29,387 bases of DNA from Conidiobolus incongruus B7586 (Eukaryota > Entomophthoromycota > Entomophthoromycetes > Entomophthorales > Conidiobolaceae). Each line of letters starts with the position of its first letter. Position 1 is the first letter of the stretch. The stretch spans positions 1 through 29,387 of the forward strand of contig JNEM01009200.1 of assembly GCA_000697335.1 (NCBI GenBank), written 5' to 3'. This document shows, one piece after another, positions 1-8,419 of the stretch. Under the pieces are notes generated by a model. It worked only from the letters and a program-made list of their open reading frames with translations, was not told the DNA's origin and did no database searches. The position numbers and the translations under genes were made by a program.

Positions 1-470
1 ATATAAGTTTATTTAAATTAGAATTGATTAAGATATTAATAGAAATGTATATATTTTTAATTTTATGACTCACTTTTGTGGGCTAGTGTATATATATTCA
101 TTTCATATTATTTATACTTGCCCATTAATGAATGTTATATTTGATTCATCAATTTTTCTAATATATAAAGTCTCAGGTTACTAGTTTATAAAGTAAATTG
201 TATCTAGTCAAAGGATAGTGTTATGTAAATAATAATGTAGAATACTAATTTATCCAAATGAATTGGTTTTTTGAAAAATATTAGCAAATTATAAAGCATC
301 ATTGAATTCATGAATTCAAATTTATAAACTTATAGAATGAAAAAGCTTAGTTAAGGTTAACATAAATGGAATTAATAATTTTCAATTGTTGAGGGATTGA
401 AATTTTCGAAGAATGGAAATAATCATCCCAAAAATAAAAAAATTATTCCATATATAGTTATTAAGTTAAT
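1..470. other. AT-rich intergenic flank
   Basis: This stretch is AT-rich with stops in all frames, and I see no gene, RNA or repeat in it. It lies downstream of the LRRC40 relic. Confidence 0.6.
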
Positions 471-2414
471 CTACCTTTCAAATATTTCATTATAACTTTA
501 GTACCCTGTTGTAAAGTTTGCTGTCTAGGAATTCAGAAGGAATTCCCCATAAGATTCAAATTCGTAATGGTGGTGACTAGTCCCAATTCGGGTGTGACAG
601 TACTAATATCATTGTTGGAGAGATCCAAAATTTGGATGCCTTTGAAAAGTTGAGGTTGGATTTGGGCGATTTGATTATTGAAAAGGTTCAGTTAGATCAG
701 TTTGGGAAAGAGACAGCACTGGGATTGGGATAATAACCCTTGAATTCAATTCATTCTGAGATGGAGATTAATTAGGGATAGGAATTGAATTGTGGAATCT
801 TCAGAGACAGGATATTATGTAGTTAGATTGCTAGTCAAGTTCAGCAATTTCAATTGAGTTAACTGATGCAACTCCATGGGAAGAACTACCAACTTGTTGT
901 TAGAGAGGTCCACATCTGTAACACTTTGGAATTGGATGGTGGACAGTGGTAATTGGGTCAAGTCCAATTTCATAAATTGAAAAATTTGGGGCTGGAAAGG
1001 TAAATCACCTTTCAACACTATTTCGATTTGGTCCATGGAGTATCCAGAGTTGGCAAAATTCAAAATTCTGTGACTAGATTCAAACTGGGTAAAAGCTAAT
1101 GGGAATTCGGAGGCCTTAGCGCTGGATAAGCGATTTGGGCTGTCAACATCCATAGCATCATTATTAACTTCCCCTTAATTGGAAAGATTGCCATCATCTC
1201 GAGAACTATCCAACCTTGATAACAAAATCCGTTTCAAATCCTCAAAAGTATTATATCTTGGAATATTCTTAAACAAACTCCTATCCAAATTCAAAGTCTT
1301 GATGCCCTCCAAAGCGATCAATCTAGGATCCAAATGAGACAAATTATTGTAACTGATATCCAAATTATACAAATCGTGGTGAGTAAACGATCTCAGGCAA
1401 TTCCTACAAGGAATTCTTGTTAATATTTAAAATATTCAGACGTGGTTTATTTTGCAGAGGGCATGTCAAATTTCCAAAATCGTTATCATCTAATTCCAAG
1501 TGCTTCAATTGGGGTACTTTTAAGTCAAAAGTCAATGATTTGATGCGGTTGACGAATAATTTGAATATATATAAATTGGCAAAGGTCATTGATTTGTCAA
1601 AACAGTGGACCAGCTGATTAAAACTTAGGTCCAACTCCTCCAAACCCTGCCAAGTATCCATCGACAGTTTAAATTCTTTCAAATCATTGCGATTCAAAAA
1701 TAATTTCCTCAAATTTTGAAGCTCTGCAATCCCTTCAGGCACTTGAGTCAGTTTATTTGAACCCAAATTCAGAAGTGATAAATTTTTCAAATTTAATATC
1801 TCAATTGGTGATTCATTATGAATAAAATTATTATTCAAATACAATTCCTTTAATTGATTTGATTCGAATACTTGATTCGGAAAGACATTGAATTCATTGT
1901 GATGAAGTCCTAAAACTACTAAACCACTAAAATATTTCAAACTCTCTGGCAAACTTTTCAACTTGTTATAATTGAAATCAAGTATTTTTGATTTGTCCAA
2001 TATGTCTAAATCTTCAGTGAGTTCCAAAATATCATTGTTACTAAGTACTAATTTGGTTAGAGGGACAAATTCCTATCAAGGAATACTGTCATCCTCCGTC
2101 ATGGATTGATTGAAAGTGGTTCGAGGATTGTAAACATCGTAAAGTTTTTGAGGTATTTCAGTTAACCCTCTGTTAATTAAAGATAAAATACCTAACTACC
2201 ATGGTTATACTTGGATAGAACATTCAAGAGTGTTAGTTACCTGTAGTTTTAGCTTCATCCAACAATTTTTGAGGGATTAAATCATCTGGAATATGAACTT
2301 GGAAAGGATCGAACTTATTGCGTTTGCTTGGGGTTGCTTCCAAGGTTTCATTATTTTTTGTTGTTAAATTAATTATAAGTTCTGGTAAAGAATTGAAGTG
2401 ACCTCAAAAAACAT
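471..2414 (-). pseudogene. LRRC40-like leucine-rich repeat protein, broken
   Basis: Read on the minus strand, this is an almost full-length relative of leucine-rich repeat protein LRRC40. The family order is kept: an N-terminal block with GLTEIPQKLY (human: NLSEVPQ), a spot matching the human WWE..DLTKL motif, many 23-residue LRRs, a charged spacer (about 1100-1200), more LRRs, and a C terminus NSF-IPRQQ...GTKVIMKYLKGRL that matches human NPFRVPR...GTAAILEYLRDRI. One intron (2192-2240, 49 nt, GTAACT...TTAG) restores the frame near the N terminus. The reading frame is broken by eight stops: TGA TAG at 2073-2078 where the family has two tryptophans, a TAG near 1404, a TAA near 1172, a TAA at 815, and TGA, TAA, TGA further on. 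There is also one frameshift near 1385. The N terminus is not settled; the only nearby ATG (2412-2414) is out of frame with what follows. The cellular role of LRRC40 is poorly known, so none is given. The family call is firm. Confidence 0.85.
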
Positions 2415-3287
2415 GTTAAAAAATCAATTTACAATCAATTAATAAATTATGGGGTTTTATCACACTTATGATATCATTTTCAAATTAAAGATTTGATACA
2501 AAAATTTAAATTATTTTTTCTGATAAAAAATTATAAAATACATAATATTAACCATGTGAATATTATCTAGAATTAACCCTTATATTCTTCACTGTTTCTA
2601 TATTTCTTGTATTAGTCATTAATTTACAATGAGTATTTAATTAGTATTAGAACATTAATAAATTTGCAGGGTGCATTATTAAGTAATTGTCATAATCAAA
2701 ATAATTTTAAATTAATCAATTTCAGAGAAATATTAAGCAAAATTATTGGGCCATTAAATATGGTTGTTTCTAAATTTAATCCATTTGAATAATATAGTGG
2801 TATTATATCAATACAAAACCATTTAACTGCAAAGTAAACTCCAATCAATTCGACCTTAAACCCTATTTAGTTACTTAATATACAACCAACTCAAAATATA
2901 ATATACCACAAACTCTAAACAAATCATTATACCTTAATATAAAATACAATATAACTATTTGTGAATGGATGAGATTGGAATTTGGTTTGAATGAATTTTT
3001 CAAATTGACAAAAATTGGTAATAACTGGATTGGAGATTAGAGAAATTTTATCAATAGTTGTCGCTCTGAACATGATTAAAGGAAAGGATGATTAGAAAGA
3101 TATAGAATGGAACCGATTGACGACAAATCTTTATTCATAGGGTTTATTAAATTAAATGCTTTAAAGAATTGAAAATATGGTTGATGAATGGTACATTAAT
3201 AATTATTCTGACATATAAAGCGCTCGTAAAAATGGTAGCTAATTCAAGCATTGAAGAAATAAGTTGGAAAATAAGACAGTCATATGA
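2415..3287. other. AT-rich intergenic region
   Basis: About 870 bases between the LRRC40 relic and GAD. Only very short open frames are present and none is convincing. It should hold the GAD 3' untranslated region at its right end. Confidence 0.5.
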
Positions 3288-4856
3288 TTAACAAATACTG
3301 GAATAAGTATTGGAACGTTTTGGTGCCCTTTTGGCCTTGGGTTCATCCATATCTTCGTCCTTCACTTCGACAGGGTTGGGATCTCCCAGTTCCATTGATT
3401 TGAATGCTTGGCCCAAGCCGTGTTGGTTATTTTTGAGCGATTCTGCAGATCGGATAAGTGCGTCGAGAATACGATCGACAACTTCAGCGGAATAGCTTTC
3501 CTTGATGACGATGCGTAGTAGCTTTTGTTCTGAAGTGCCTTTGGGTAAGTTGTAGGATGGGATCATCCAGCCTTTGATGCGGATCAGACCGACAATATCG
3601 GTTTCGGTAATGTTGGGATTAGATTTTTTGTAACTGTCGGACAGGTAAAATGCAACTAGAGGTAAACCAACGCCATATTTTTTGGCGTTTTTGGGATGGA
3701 TGTGAATGTTGGAAATTACTTTATAGTAGCCGGATTTTTCAAGACCTCTCGATAAGTGATCTGCACAGAATAAACAATTGTTGATAATGTCGGTGTAGCC
3801 TTTCATACCAAGGCGAATGAAGTTGTAGTATTGGCCAATGATATGGGTGGCTGGTCTTGAAAAATTTATAGTGAAAGATCTTTCAGTAACACCAAGGTAG
3901 TCCATTTCAAAAATTAAGTCTTTGTGGAGATGCTCCTGACCTCGCCAAATGACCCATCCAAGTCCAGGGTATACTAGACCATACTTGTGACCGGATGCAT
4001 TGATACTGACCACACGCTTAACGTCGAATGACCATTTGAAATCAGGAAATGCAAAGGGTGCGACAAAACCTCCAGATGCAGCATCCACGTGGATTGGAAT
4101 ATCCCATCCCTTTTCTTCTTGAACTTTATCCAGTGCCTTAGAGAGCTCCTCAACGAGTTCAAAATGACCAGTGAAAGTAGATCCCAAGATAGAAAAGATA
4201 CCAATAGTATTTTCGTCCACATGCTTGACACAGTCTTCAGGTGTCATTACATAATTACCTTTCTCAGTCACTGGTACAATTCTCGCCTCTACATCGAAGT
4301 ATCTAGCAAACTTTTCAATACAGCAGTGAGCGTTAATTCCAAATATGACATTGGGCTTACTATAATCCAAACCCTGTTGCTTTCTCTTTTCACGCCATGC
4401 CCATTTCATAGCCAGCCCACCTAGCATAATGCCTTCCGAAGATCCGGCACATACCGTGCCAATTGCTCGACTACCTTTGGGCACCTTCCAAAGATGGGAC
4501 AGCATAGAAATACAACGTTCATGAACCCTCTGTGTCGATGGGAACCCATCTTGATCTACGAAATTCTTAGCCAAATTCTCCTTTATTAGCTTGTCGGCTT
4601 GGGGATCCATCCAACCAGTCATAAACGTAGCACAGTTTTGTAAAACCTTGCCATCCAGATCCAAATCGTCGTGAATGATGCGATATGCAATGTAAGGGTC
4701 TAGAGATCCCTCGGGAATTTTGAACTTTGGAATTCCCAAATGTTCATTGCGGGCGGCATAAATGGATTGATGCAAATGGATGTTGTCCTTGTGGCGATCG
4801 TCTTCGTCCAATTCTGCGATTAATTTTTCGGGATCGACGTGGTTAGTTAAAGCCAT
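3288..4856 (-). CDS. GAD1: Glutamate decarboxylase
   Basis: A single uninterrupted frame of 522 residues encodes a PLP-dependent group II decarboxylase that converts glutamate to GABA and CO2, a cytosolic enzyme that starts the GABA shunt. The substrate/cofactor segment HVDAASGGFVAPF lies at about 256-268, and the cofactor lysine is K291 in ASGHKYG. GSSEG (about 139-143) and the family block GVTERSFTINFSRPA (about 322-336) are also present. Length and order match fungal and bacterial GADs throughout, with a basic C-terminal tail ending NTYSSIC. The start is the ATG at 4856; a TATAAAAA element lies about 80 bases upstream. There is no intron, unlike most other genes here. A broken paralogue lies at 19262-20822 in the opposite orientation and keeps the same kind of tail (NTNTSAC). 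The plant-type calmodulin-binding tail is not evident. The identification is very secure. Confidence 0.97.
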   Translation of the reverse strand: MALTNHVDPEKLIAELDEDDRHKDNIHLHQSIYAARNEHLGIPKFKIPEGSLDPYIAYRIIHDDLDLDGKVLQNCATFMTGWMDPQADKLIKENLAKNFVDQDGFPSTQRVHERCISMLSHLWKVPKGSRAIGTVCAGSSEGIMLGGLAMKWAWREKRKQQGLDYSKPNVIFGINAHCCIEKFARYFDVEARIVPVTEKGNYVMTPEDCVKHVDENTIGIFSILGSTFTGHFELVEELSKALDKVQEEKGWDIPIHVDAASGGFVAPFAFPDFKWSFDVKRVVSINASGHKYGLVYPGLGWVIWRGQEHLHKDLIFEMDYLGVTERSFTINFSRPATHIIGQYYNFIRLGMKGYTDIINNCLFCADHLSRGLEKSGYYKVISNIHIHPKNAKKYGVGLPLVAFYLSDSYKKSNPNITETDIVGLIRIKGWMIPSYNLPKGTSEQKLLRIVIKESYSAEVVDRILDALIRSAESLKNNQHGLGQAFKSMELGDPNPVEVKDEDMDEPKAKRAPKRSNTYSSIC

Positions 4857-4934
4857 TTTATCTTATTTATTGTTATTTTATCTCTTAATATTATTGTCTT
4901 TGAAATTTTGAAGGCTGTTCAATCAATGCCTACT

Positions 4935-4942
4935 TTTTTATA
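4935..4942 (-). promoter_or_regulatory. TATA box of GAD
   Basis: Minus-strand TATAAAAA, about 80 bases upstream of the GAD start codon, a usual distance for a fungal TATA element with a short leader. Confidence 0.5.
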
Positions 4943-4983
4943 CTTCATTCTTCAAGGATAGTGATGCGAATCATTGATCTTGA

Positions 4984-4994
4984 TTACGTCGTCA
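4984..4994 (-). promoter_or_regulatory. CRE-like bZIP site upstream of GAD
   Basis: The minus strand reads TGACGACGTAA, two overlapping half-sites of the TGACGTAA/TGACGTCA type bound by ATF/CREB-class bZIP factors. It sits about 130 bases upstream of the GAD ATG, on the far side of the TATA box. Fungal stress-responsive genes often use such sites, but the assignment rests on the motif alone. Confidence 0.3.
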
Positions 4995-5690
4995 CTATGT
5001 CAATTCCATTCATTTAACTTTCGATAATTATCCAATAATTCCTAATGATTTTATTCATAGTTATAAGATTTTTGGATTAAATTATGATTTCAATGTGATA
5101 TTTTTGTTATGTTTAAATTCTTGATGAAAACAATTTGAATTGTTTAATAAACTAGTCAATTGATGTGATGTAATTTGAAATAGTCACAATTACTACTATA
5201 TTTTTTCCCTATTTTTCAACACTTAGAGTGAATAATAAATTGAAATATAGATTATAAATGATATTTAGGTTTCAATATGAAGGATAACATATTTTTTATT
5301 AATGATAATTAAAGAATGTTAATAATTAACTCTGCCCAACTTTATTTTTACAATGAATTTTATAATTTGATATTGTTATTTTGATTTCAGATTCAAATTT
5401 TTTTCAATTATAGTAAAATTTTTAGACTAAATAGTAAAATGATTGGTTATTTAGATTAAAGTAATGGGGGTAGTTTGTGAAATTGCTTAACCATTAAAAA
5501 TACTAAATGATATTGTGTTTAAAACAATTGGTAATAATGAATAGGTGATTATTAAAGTACAATTTTTTCACTTCTTGAAGTATTAGGTAAATTTTGAACC
5601 AATTATTTTAGATATCATGGTAAATTGAATCAATTTCAAAAGAATTAAGGATGGGAATAATTAGAATAAATCAAAGATAATCAAAGAGAT
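4995..5690. other. AT-rich intergenic region
   Basis: About 700 AT-rich bases between the GAD promoter and the GC-richer hairpin island. I see no gene or repeat in it. Confidence 0.5.
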
Positions 5691-5696
5691 AGTAAT

Positions 5697-6028
5697 GACA
5701 CTGGCTGGGAAGTCAAGTGTCCAATAACTTTTAAGTAAATAGTCGTCTTCCGGGACGGCACCTGTTTGGTGATATAAAAGGGGTAATTTATTGTTTGACC
5801 TGGATTATTGGGATGTACCCTAGGAAGAGGACCGACGTGATAACTTGGTTGTAGTCGGCATATTTATAGTTTGCTTGACGTGTCTTCCCAGCGTACGAAC
5901 CGTACGTCGGATGGAACGATTGATTGCATTGCTCGGGTGTATTTTGTGGTCACGTTGCAGGTGGATCTGTGACAGGGTTCTCGAATGAATTGAATTGTTA
6001 AGGACGAACGGGTCCTCCGGCCCGTGAC
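5697..6028 (+). ncRNA. Candidate structured non-coding RNA, class unknown
   Basis: A GC-richer island stands out from its AT-rich surroundings and lacks a convincing reading frame. On the plus strand it folds into consecutive local hairpins: 5697-5721 (ten pairs, one bulge, GNRA-type loop GGGA); 5742-5759 (six pairs); 5759-5771 (CACC/GGTG); 5781-5785 with 5816-5820; 5832-5858 (CCGAC/GTCGG, then ATAAC/GTTGT closing on TTG); 5892-5906 (CGTACG, loop AAC); 6008-6025 (seven pairs, loop CTCC). A competing long-range pairing joins GCTGGGAAG (5704-5712) and TCAAG (5713-5717) to CTTCCCAGC (5884-5892) and CTTGA (5874-5878). The four wobble pairs I noted are G-T on the plus strand and would be A-C mismatches on the minus strand, so transcription from the plus strand is inferred. 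Ends are uncertain. I could not match it to U1-U6, U3, SRP, 5S, RNase P or RNase MRP. GGGAAGTC only faintly recalls RNase P CR-I. Confidence 0.45.
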
Positions 6029-6170
6029 AGTAATATTGATGATAAAAATTAAATGCAAATTATCTATATTCAATAACAATTTATAAAAACAAGTTGAACG
6101 TAAAAATTATTGGTGATGTTACAATCATATATTAAATAGATTTAATAAAGATTTATATCATTTCAGTACA

Positions 6171-6252
6171 CACATTTTGGCAGAATGGTTAATGTGGCGC
6201 TCTACTAAAGCGTTTCCCTTTGAGAGCACAGGTTTGAATCCTGTAGGTGTGG
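6171..6252 (+). tRNA. tRNA-Ser with anticodon ACT, probably degenerate
   Basis: An 82-nt type II cloverleaf. The acceptor stem is CACATTT/AGGTGTG (seven pairs, two of them G-U) with discriminator G. The D arm has GCA/TGT with a GGTTAA loop, and the anticodon stem GCGCT/AGCGT closes the loop CTACTAA. A 14-nt variable region follows, then the T stem ACAGG/CCTGT. The long variable region, discriminator G and a loop resembling the CTGCTAA of tRNA-Ser(GCT) point to serine. The anticodon reads ACT rather than GCT, and the T loop is TTTGAAT, so the normally invariant C56 of TTCGAAT is T. The variable arm pairs poorly. Both key changes are transitions. It is most likely a decaying copy of tRNA-Ser(GCT); a working tRNA is possible but would be unusual. 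A T5 run follows at 6275. Confidence 0.75.
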
Positions 6253-6274
6253 GTTAATAATTCCTTGGAGTAAA

Positions 6275-6279
6275 TTTTT
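6275..6279 (+). terminator. Pol III T5 terminator after tRNA-Ser
   Basis: A run of five T begins 23 bases after the tRNA discriminator base and fits RNA polymerase III termination. T runs are common in this AT-rich DNA. Confidence 0.4.
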
Positions 6280-6734
6280 AATATTATTACAAAATTTACT
6301 TTTTAAAAAAATTATTTTGATAGTTTATTACAATCAACTATACAAATACTTTACAATTTTAAAAATTGAAATATTTATGAATTCATTGGATTTTTGAATT
6401 ATTTCGTTTGAATAAATTGTATTATATTTTAACCTCAATCATATAATTATGAAAATTATTTAAGTCTTAACTTTTGGTTACATTTTTAAAAACAATATAC
6501 TTTTATATACTCAATCCTAAATAAATAGACAGAGTTTTAATGAATAAATTCTTAAGATATACTTATATTCTGCTAATATTTTATATTAAATTGATTAAAC
6601 TTATATTCATTGATACATTAATACCACTATCAATCTATAATTCTATTAAAATTAAATAAAATTCATTAAAAATAAAAGAGATATTAATTCAATATATTAA
6701 CAATTAATGTATTAATTAATAATATTGATTTATA
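6280..6734. other. AT-rich intergenic region
   Basis: About 450 AT-rich bases between tRNA-Ser and the 3' end of OPI3. Nothing is recognised here. Confidence 0.5.
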
Positions 6735-7540
6735 TTAATTCAATTTCTTAGACTTCTTCTTAGTTTCTTGATCTCTATTTGCGTAAATCATAGAAGTAAA
6801 AGGACTACAAACAAAATTAGTACAAATACAAACAAATTAATGCTTAAATTACTTTTCAAATCGAATAGCTAAATAATAGATAAAACTGACCAAAGCTGAT
6901 AAATAAACTCCTGATAATTTTTGGTACCTATAAAATATTAATAAATTTACCGATTATTAAAATAATATTTAATTACCATAGAGCAGTTCCCAAAAAGATG
7001 AGGGTAGAACCGTGGTACATAGGATTATCCACAACGTTAAAGGGAAAACCAGTGACGGGAGCATCCATTAAAATTCCAAAATAGTCACCTAAATATTCCT
7101 CGAATTCAATAATTTGAATATTATATATGTTGGTAATACCTGCCTAAGAAAGTACCAACAAAACCTAATCTAAAATAAGAACTCAAAACGAACAAGTTAC
7201 CAACTGCAATAAGGCCCACCGACAGAGGTACAATGAATGGTAAGTTTAATAACTCGGATTTGGGTTGGTCTTCAAGAGCTAATTTGTATCTAAACCAAAT
7301 TATTAGTATATGTACTACTACAAATAATATAAAAGCTTACAAATAATCCCTAAGAATACCCAAACTAAAAATAGTCACACCCAAAAGGTAGCAAGCATGT
7401 CTAGGATTACCCACAATCTTAGTAAGAGTTTTGTTACGGTATTCGTTCCTTGCTACTATGTTCCAGAACAAGGGATTGAAACAGATACTGGCAGCTGATA
7501 AGTATAGTGAGTTTTTGGTGAGGTCTAAATCTTTTAACAT
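6735..7540 (-). CDS. OPI3: Phospholipid N-methyltransferase (Opi3/PEMT)
   Basis: Five exons (7540-7341, 7289-7144, 7088-6977, 6927-6853, 6804-6735) give 200 residues. The enzyme is an ER membrane methyltransferase that uses S-adenosylmethionine to convert methylated phosphatidylethanolamine to phosphatidylcholine. Landmarks are [11 protein letters not shown], the SAM-motif region [10 protein letters not shown] (G116-G120), TGFPFNV, NNPMY-like DNPMYHGS, and the tail [11 protein letters not shown], all as in yeast Opi3 and human PEMT. Several hydrophobic spans fit the four-helix topology. The start is the ATG at 7540, since an in-frame TGA lies further upstream. Introns are 51, 55, 49 and 48 nt. 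The second (7089-7143) begins with GC instead of GT (TTAG|GCAGGT) and is the only choice I found that keeps GTFLGDYFG. The final splice makes E177-N178, where PEMT/Opi3 have Glu-Glu. TGACGTC lies upstream near 7685. Confidence 0.93.
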
Positions 7541-8263
7541 TTTTGTTTTAATTTTATCAATATGTAACAATCCTAAAGGATGTTTTAATGCTTTTATACC
7601 TAAATCCAATCAATTTCCGAAAATTGAATCAATTCTGGGAGTGGATAATTTAGGATTTGAACTGTGATTTTTTTTTTTGAAAAATGACGTCTTTTCAAAT
7701 TAGAAAATGTACTCAAATACAATGGTCCAAACCACAATTGGAAAAACCATTAATTCCATAAATTTTATGTTATTAATTAGGTATTATAAAGGTTTAGATT
7801 TGTAACAATGCTCTTATGCTCTAAGAAACAACATACATTTCTTCTTAGAAAACTCCAAATTTTCTCTAATAATTTAAACTCATAGCATTTTATCACTTCA
7901 ATTATGAAGCCTATCAATAAAAAGTTAATTAACTTAATTAAACTAACAAACTTAAAACCCAATATAAAAAATCTGTCAAATATAAATGCAGTAATCAAAA
8001 TAATTTTCGACTTTCCAAATTGAATATGATCCCCACAAACTAATTTTTCCATAATAATGTTAGGTAAAAACTTGGAATTGGTATGAAAATTATCATATGA
8101 ATTCAAAACATTTTAGTTATTAAAATGTCAATTTATTAGTGGTTTAATTTGTGATTTCGTCATCAATTATTAGACAAAATAGTTAAATGAAATAATTAAA
8201 TTTAAATGTTAATACAAGAATGAAATAAATTATCCGCTTACGATTAAACTTGTACAAAGTCGA
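7541..8263. other. Intergenic region upstream of OPI3
   Basis: About 720 bases containing the OPI3 promoter; a TGACGTC half-CRE lies near 7685. A hydrophobic minus-strand open frame at 7777-8106 lacks an ATG at its start (the first ATG is near 8054), has AT-driven composition and matches no family I know. I do not call it a gene. Confidence 0.4.
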
Positions 8264-8406
8264 TCAAATTTGATCATTCTTGTCCAAGTTCTGCATGGAA
8301 TCCAGAAACTTCAAAGCAGTAAACCCCAACACCAAACCTGAAAGACTGCCTTGGTTGACTGTTAGATAGCAAATAAGTATGTTTCTAGCAGTATTGATGT
8401 CTTGGC
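8264..8406 (-). CDS. Short coding-like block, unassigned (terminal exon or relic)
   Basis: The minus strand holds a coherent frame of about 47 codons ending in TGA. It is less AT-rich than its flanks and has balanced codon usage. It reads DINTARNILICY, then NQGSLSGLVLGF and TALKFLDSMQNLDK, that is, a possible membrane helix with glycine spacing followed by a polar tail. An in-frame TGA lies just upstream and there is no ATG except one near the end. It would therefore have to be the last exon of a spliced gene (a possible AAG acceptor lies at about 8407) or a relic. I found no convincing upstream exon. I cannot assign a family or function. Confidence 0.3.
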
Positions 8407-8419
8407 CTATCTTTATATA

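Noticed and set aside
1397-2086. Matching mini-palindromes ATTCC...GGAAT around the stops near 1404 and 2075, as possible bypass or excision elements
   Set aside because: Restoring the expected codons gives natural coding sequence (for example ...SIPWWEF...), so nothing has been inserted; the resemblance comes from shared codons.
471-2414. Stop-codon reassignment (UAA/UAG/UGA read as amino acids) to explain the LRRC40 gene
   Set aside because: Seven other genes here have no internal stops and all end in TAA. The relic also has a frameshift, and its stops would need to mean Trp, Gln and Arg. Decay is simpler.
5864-6079. 71-codon minus-strand frame in the GC island
   Set aside because: It overlaps the hairpin-rich region, has no family resemblance, and its tail runs into AT-rich spacer. 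RNA structure explains the composition better.
7777-8106. 109-codon minus-strand frame upstream of OPI3
   Set aside because: No ATG at the start, AT-driven hydrophobic composition and no recognisable motif.
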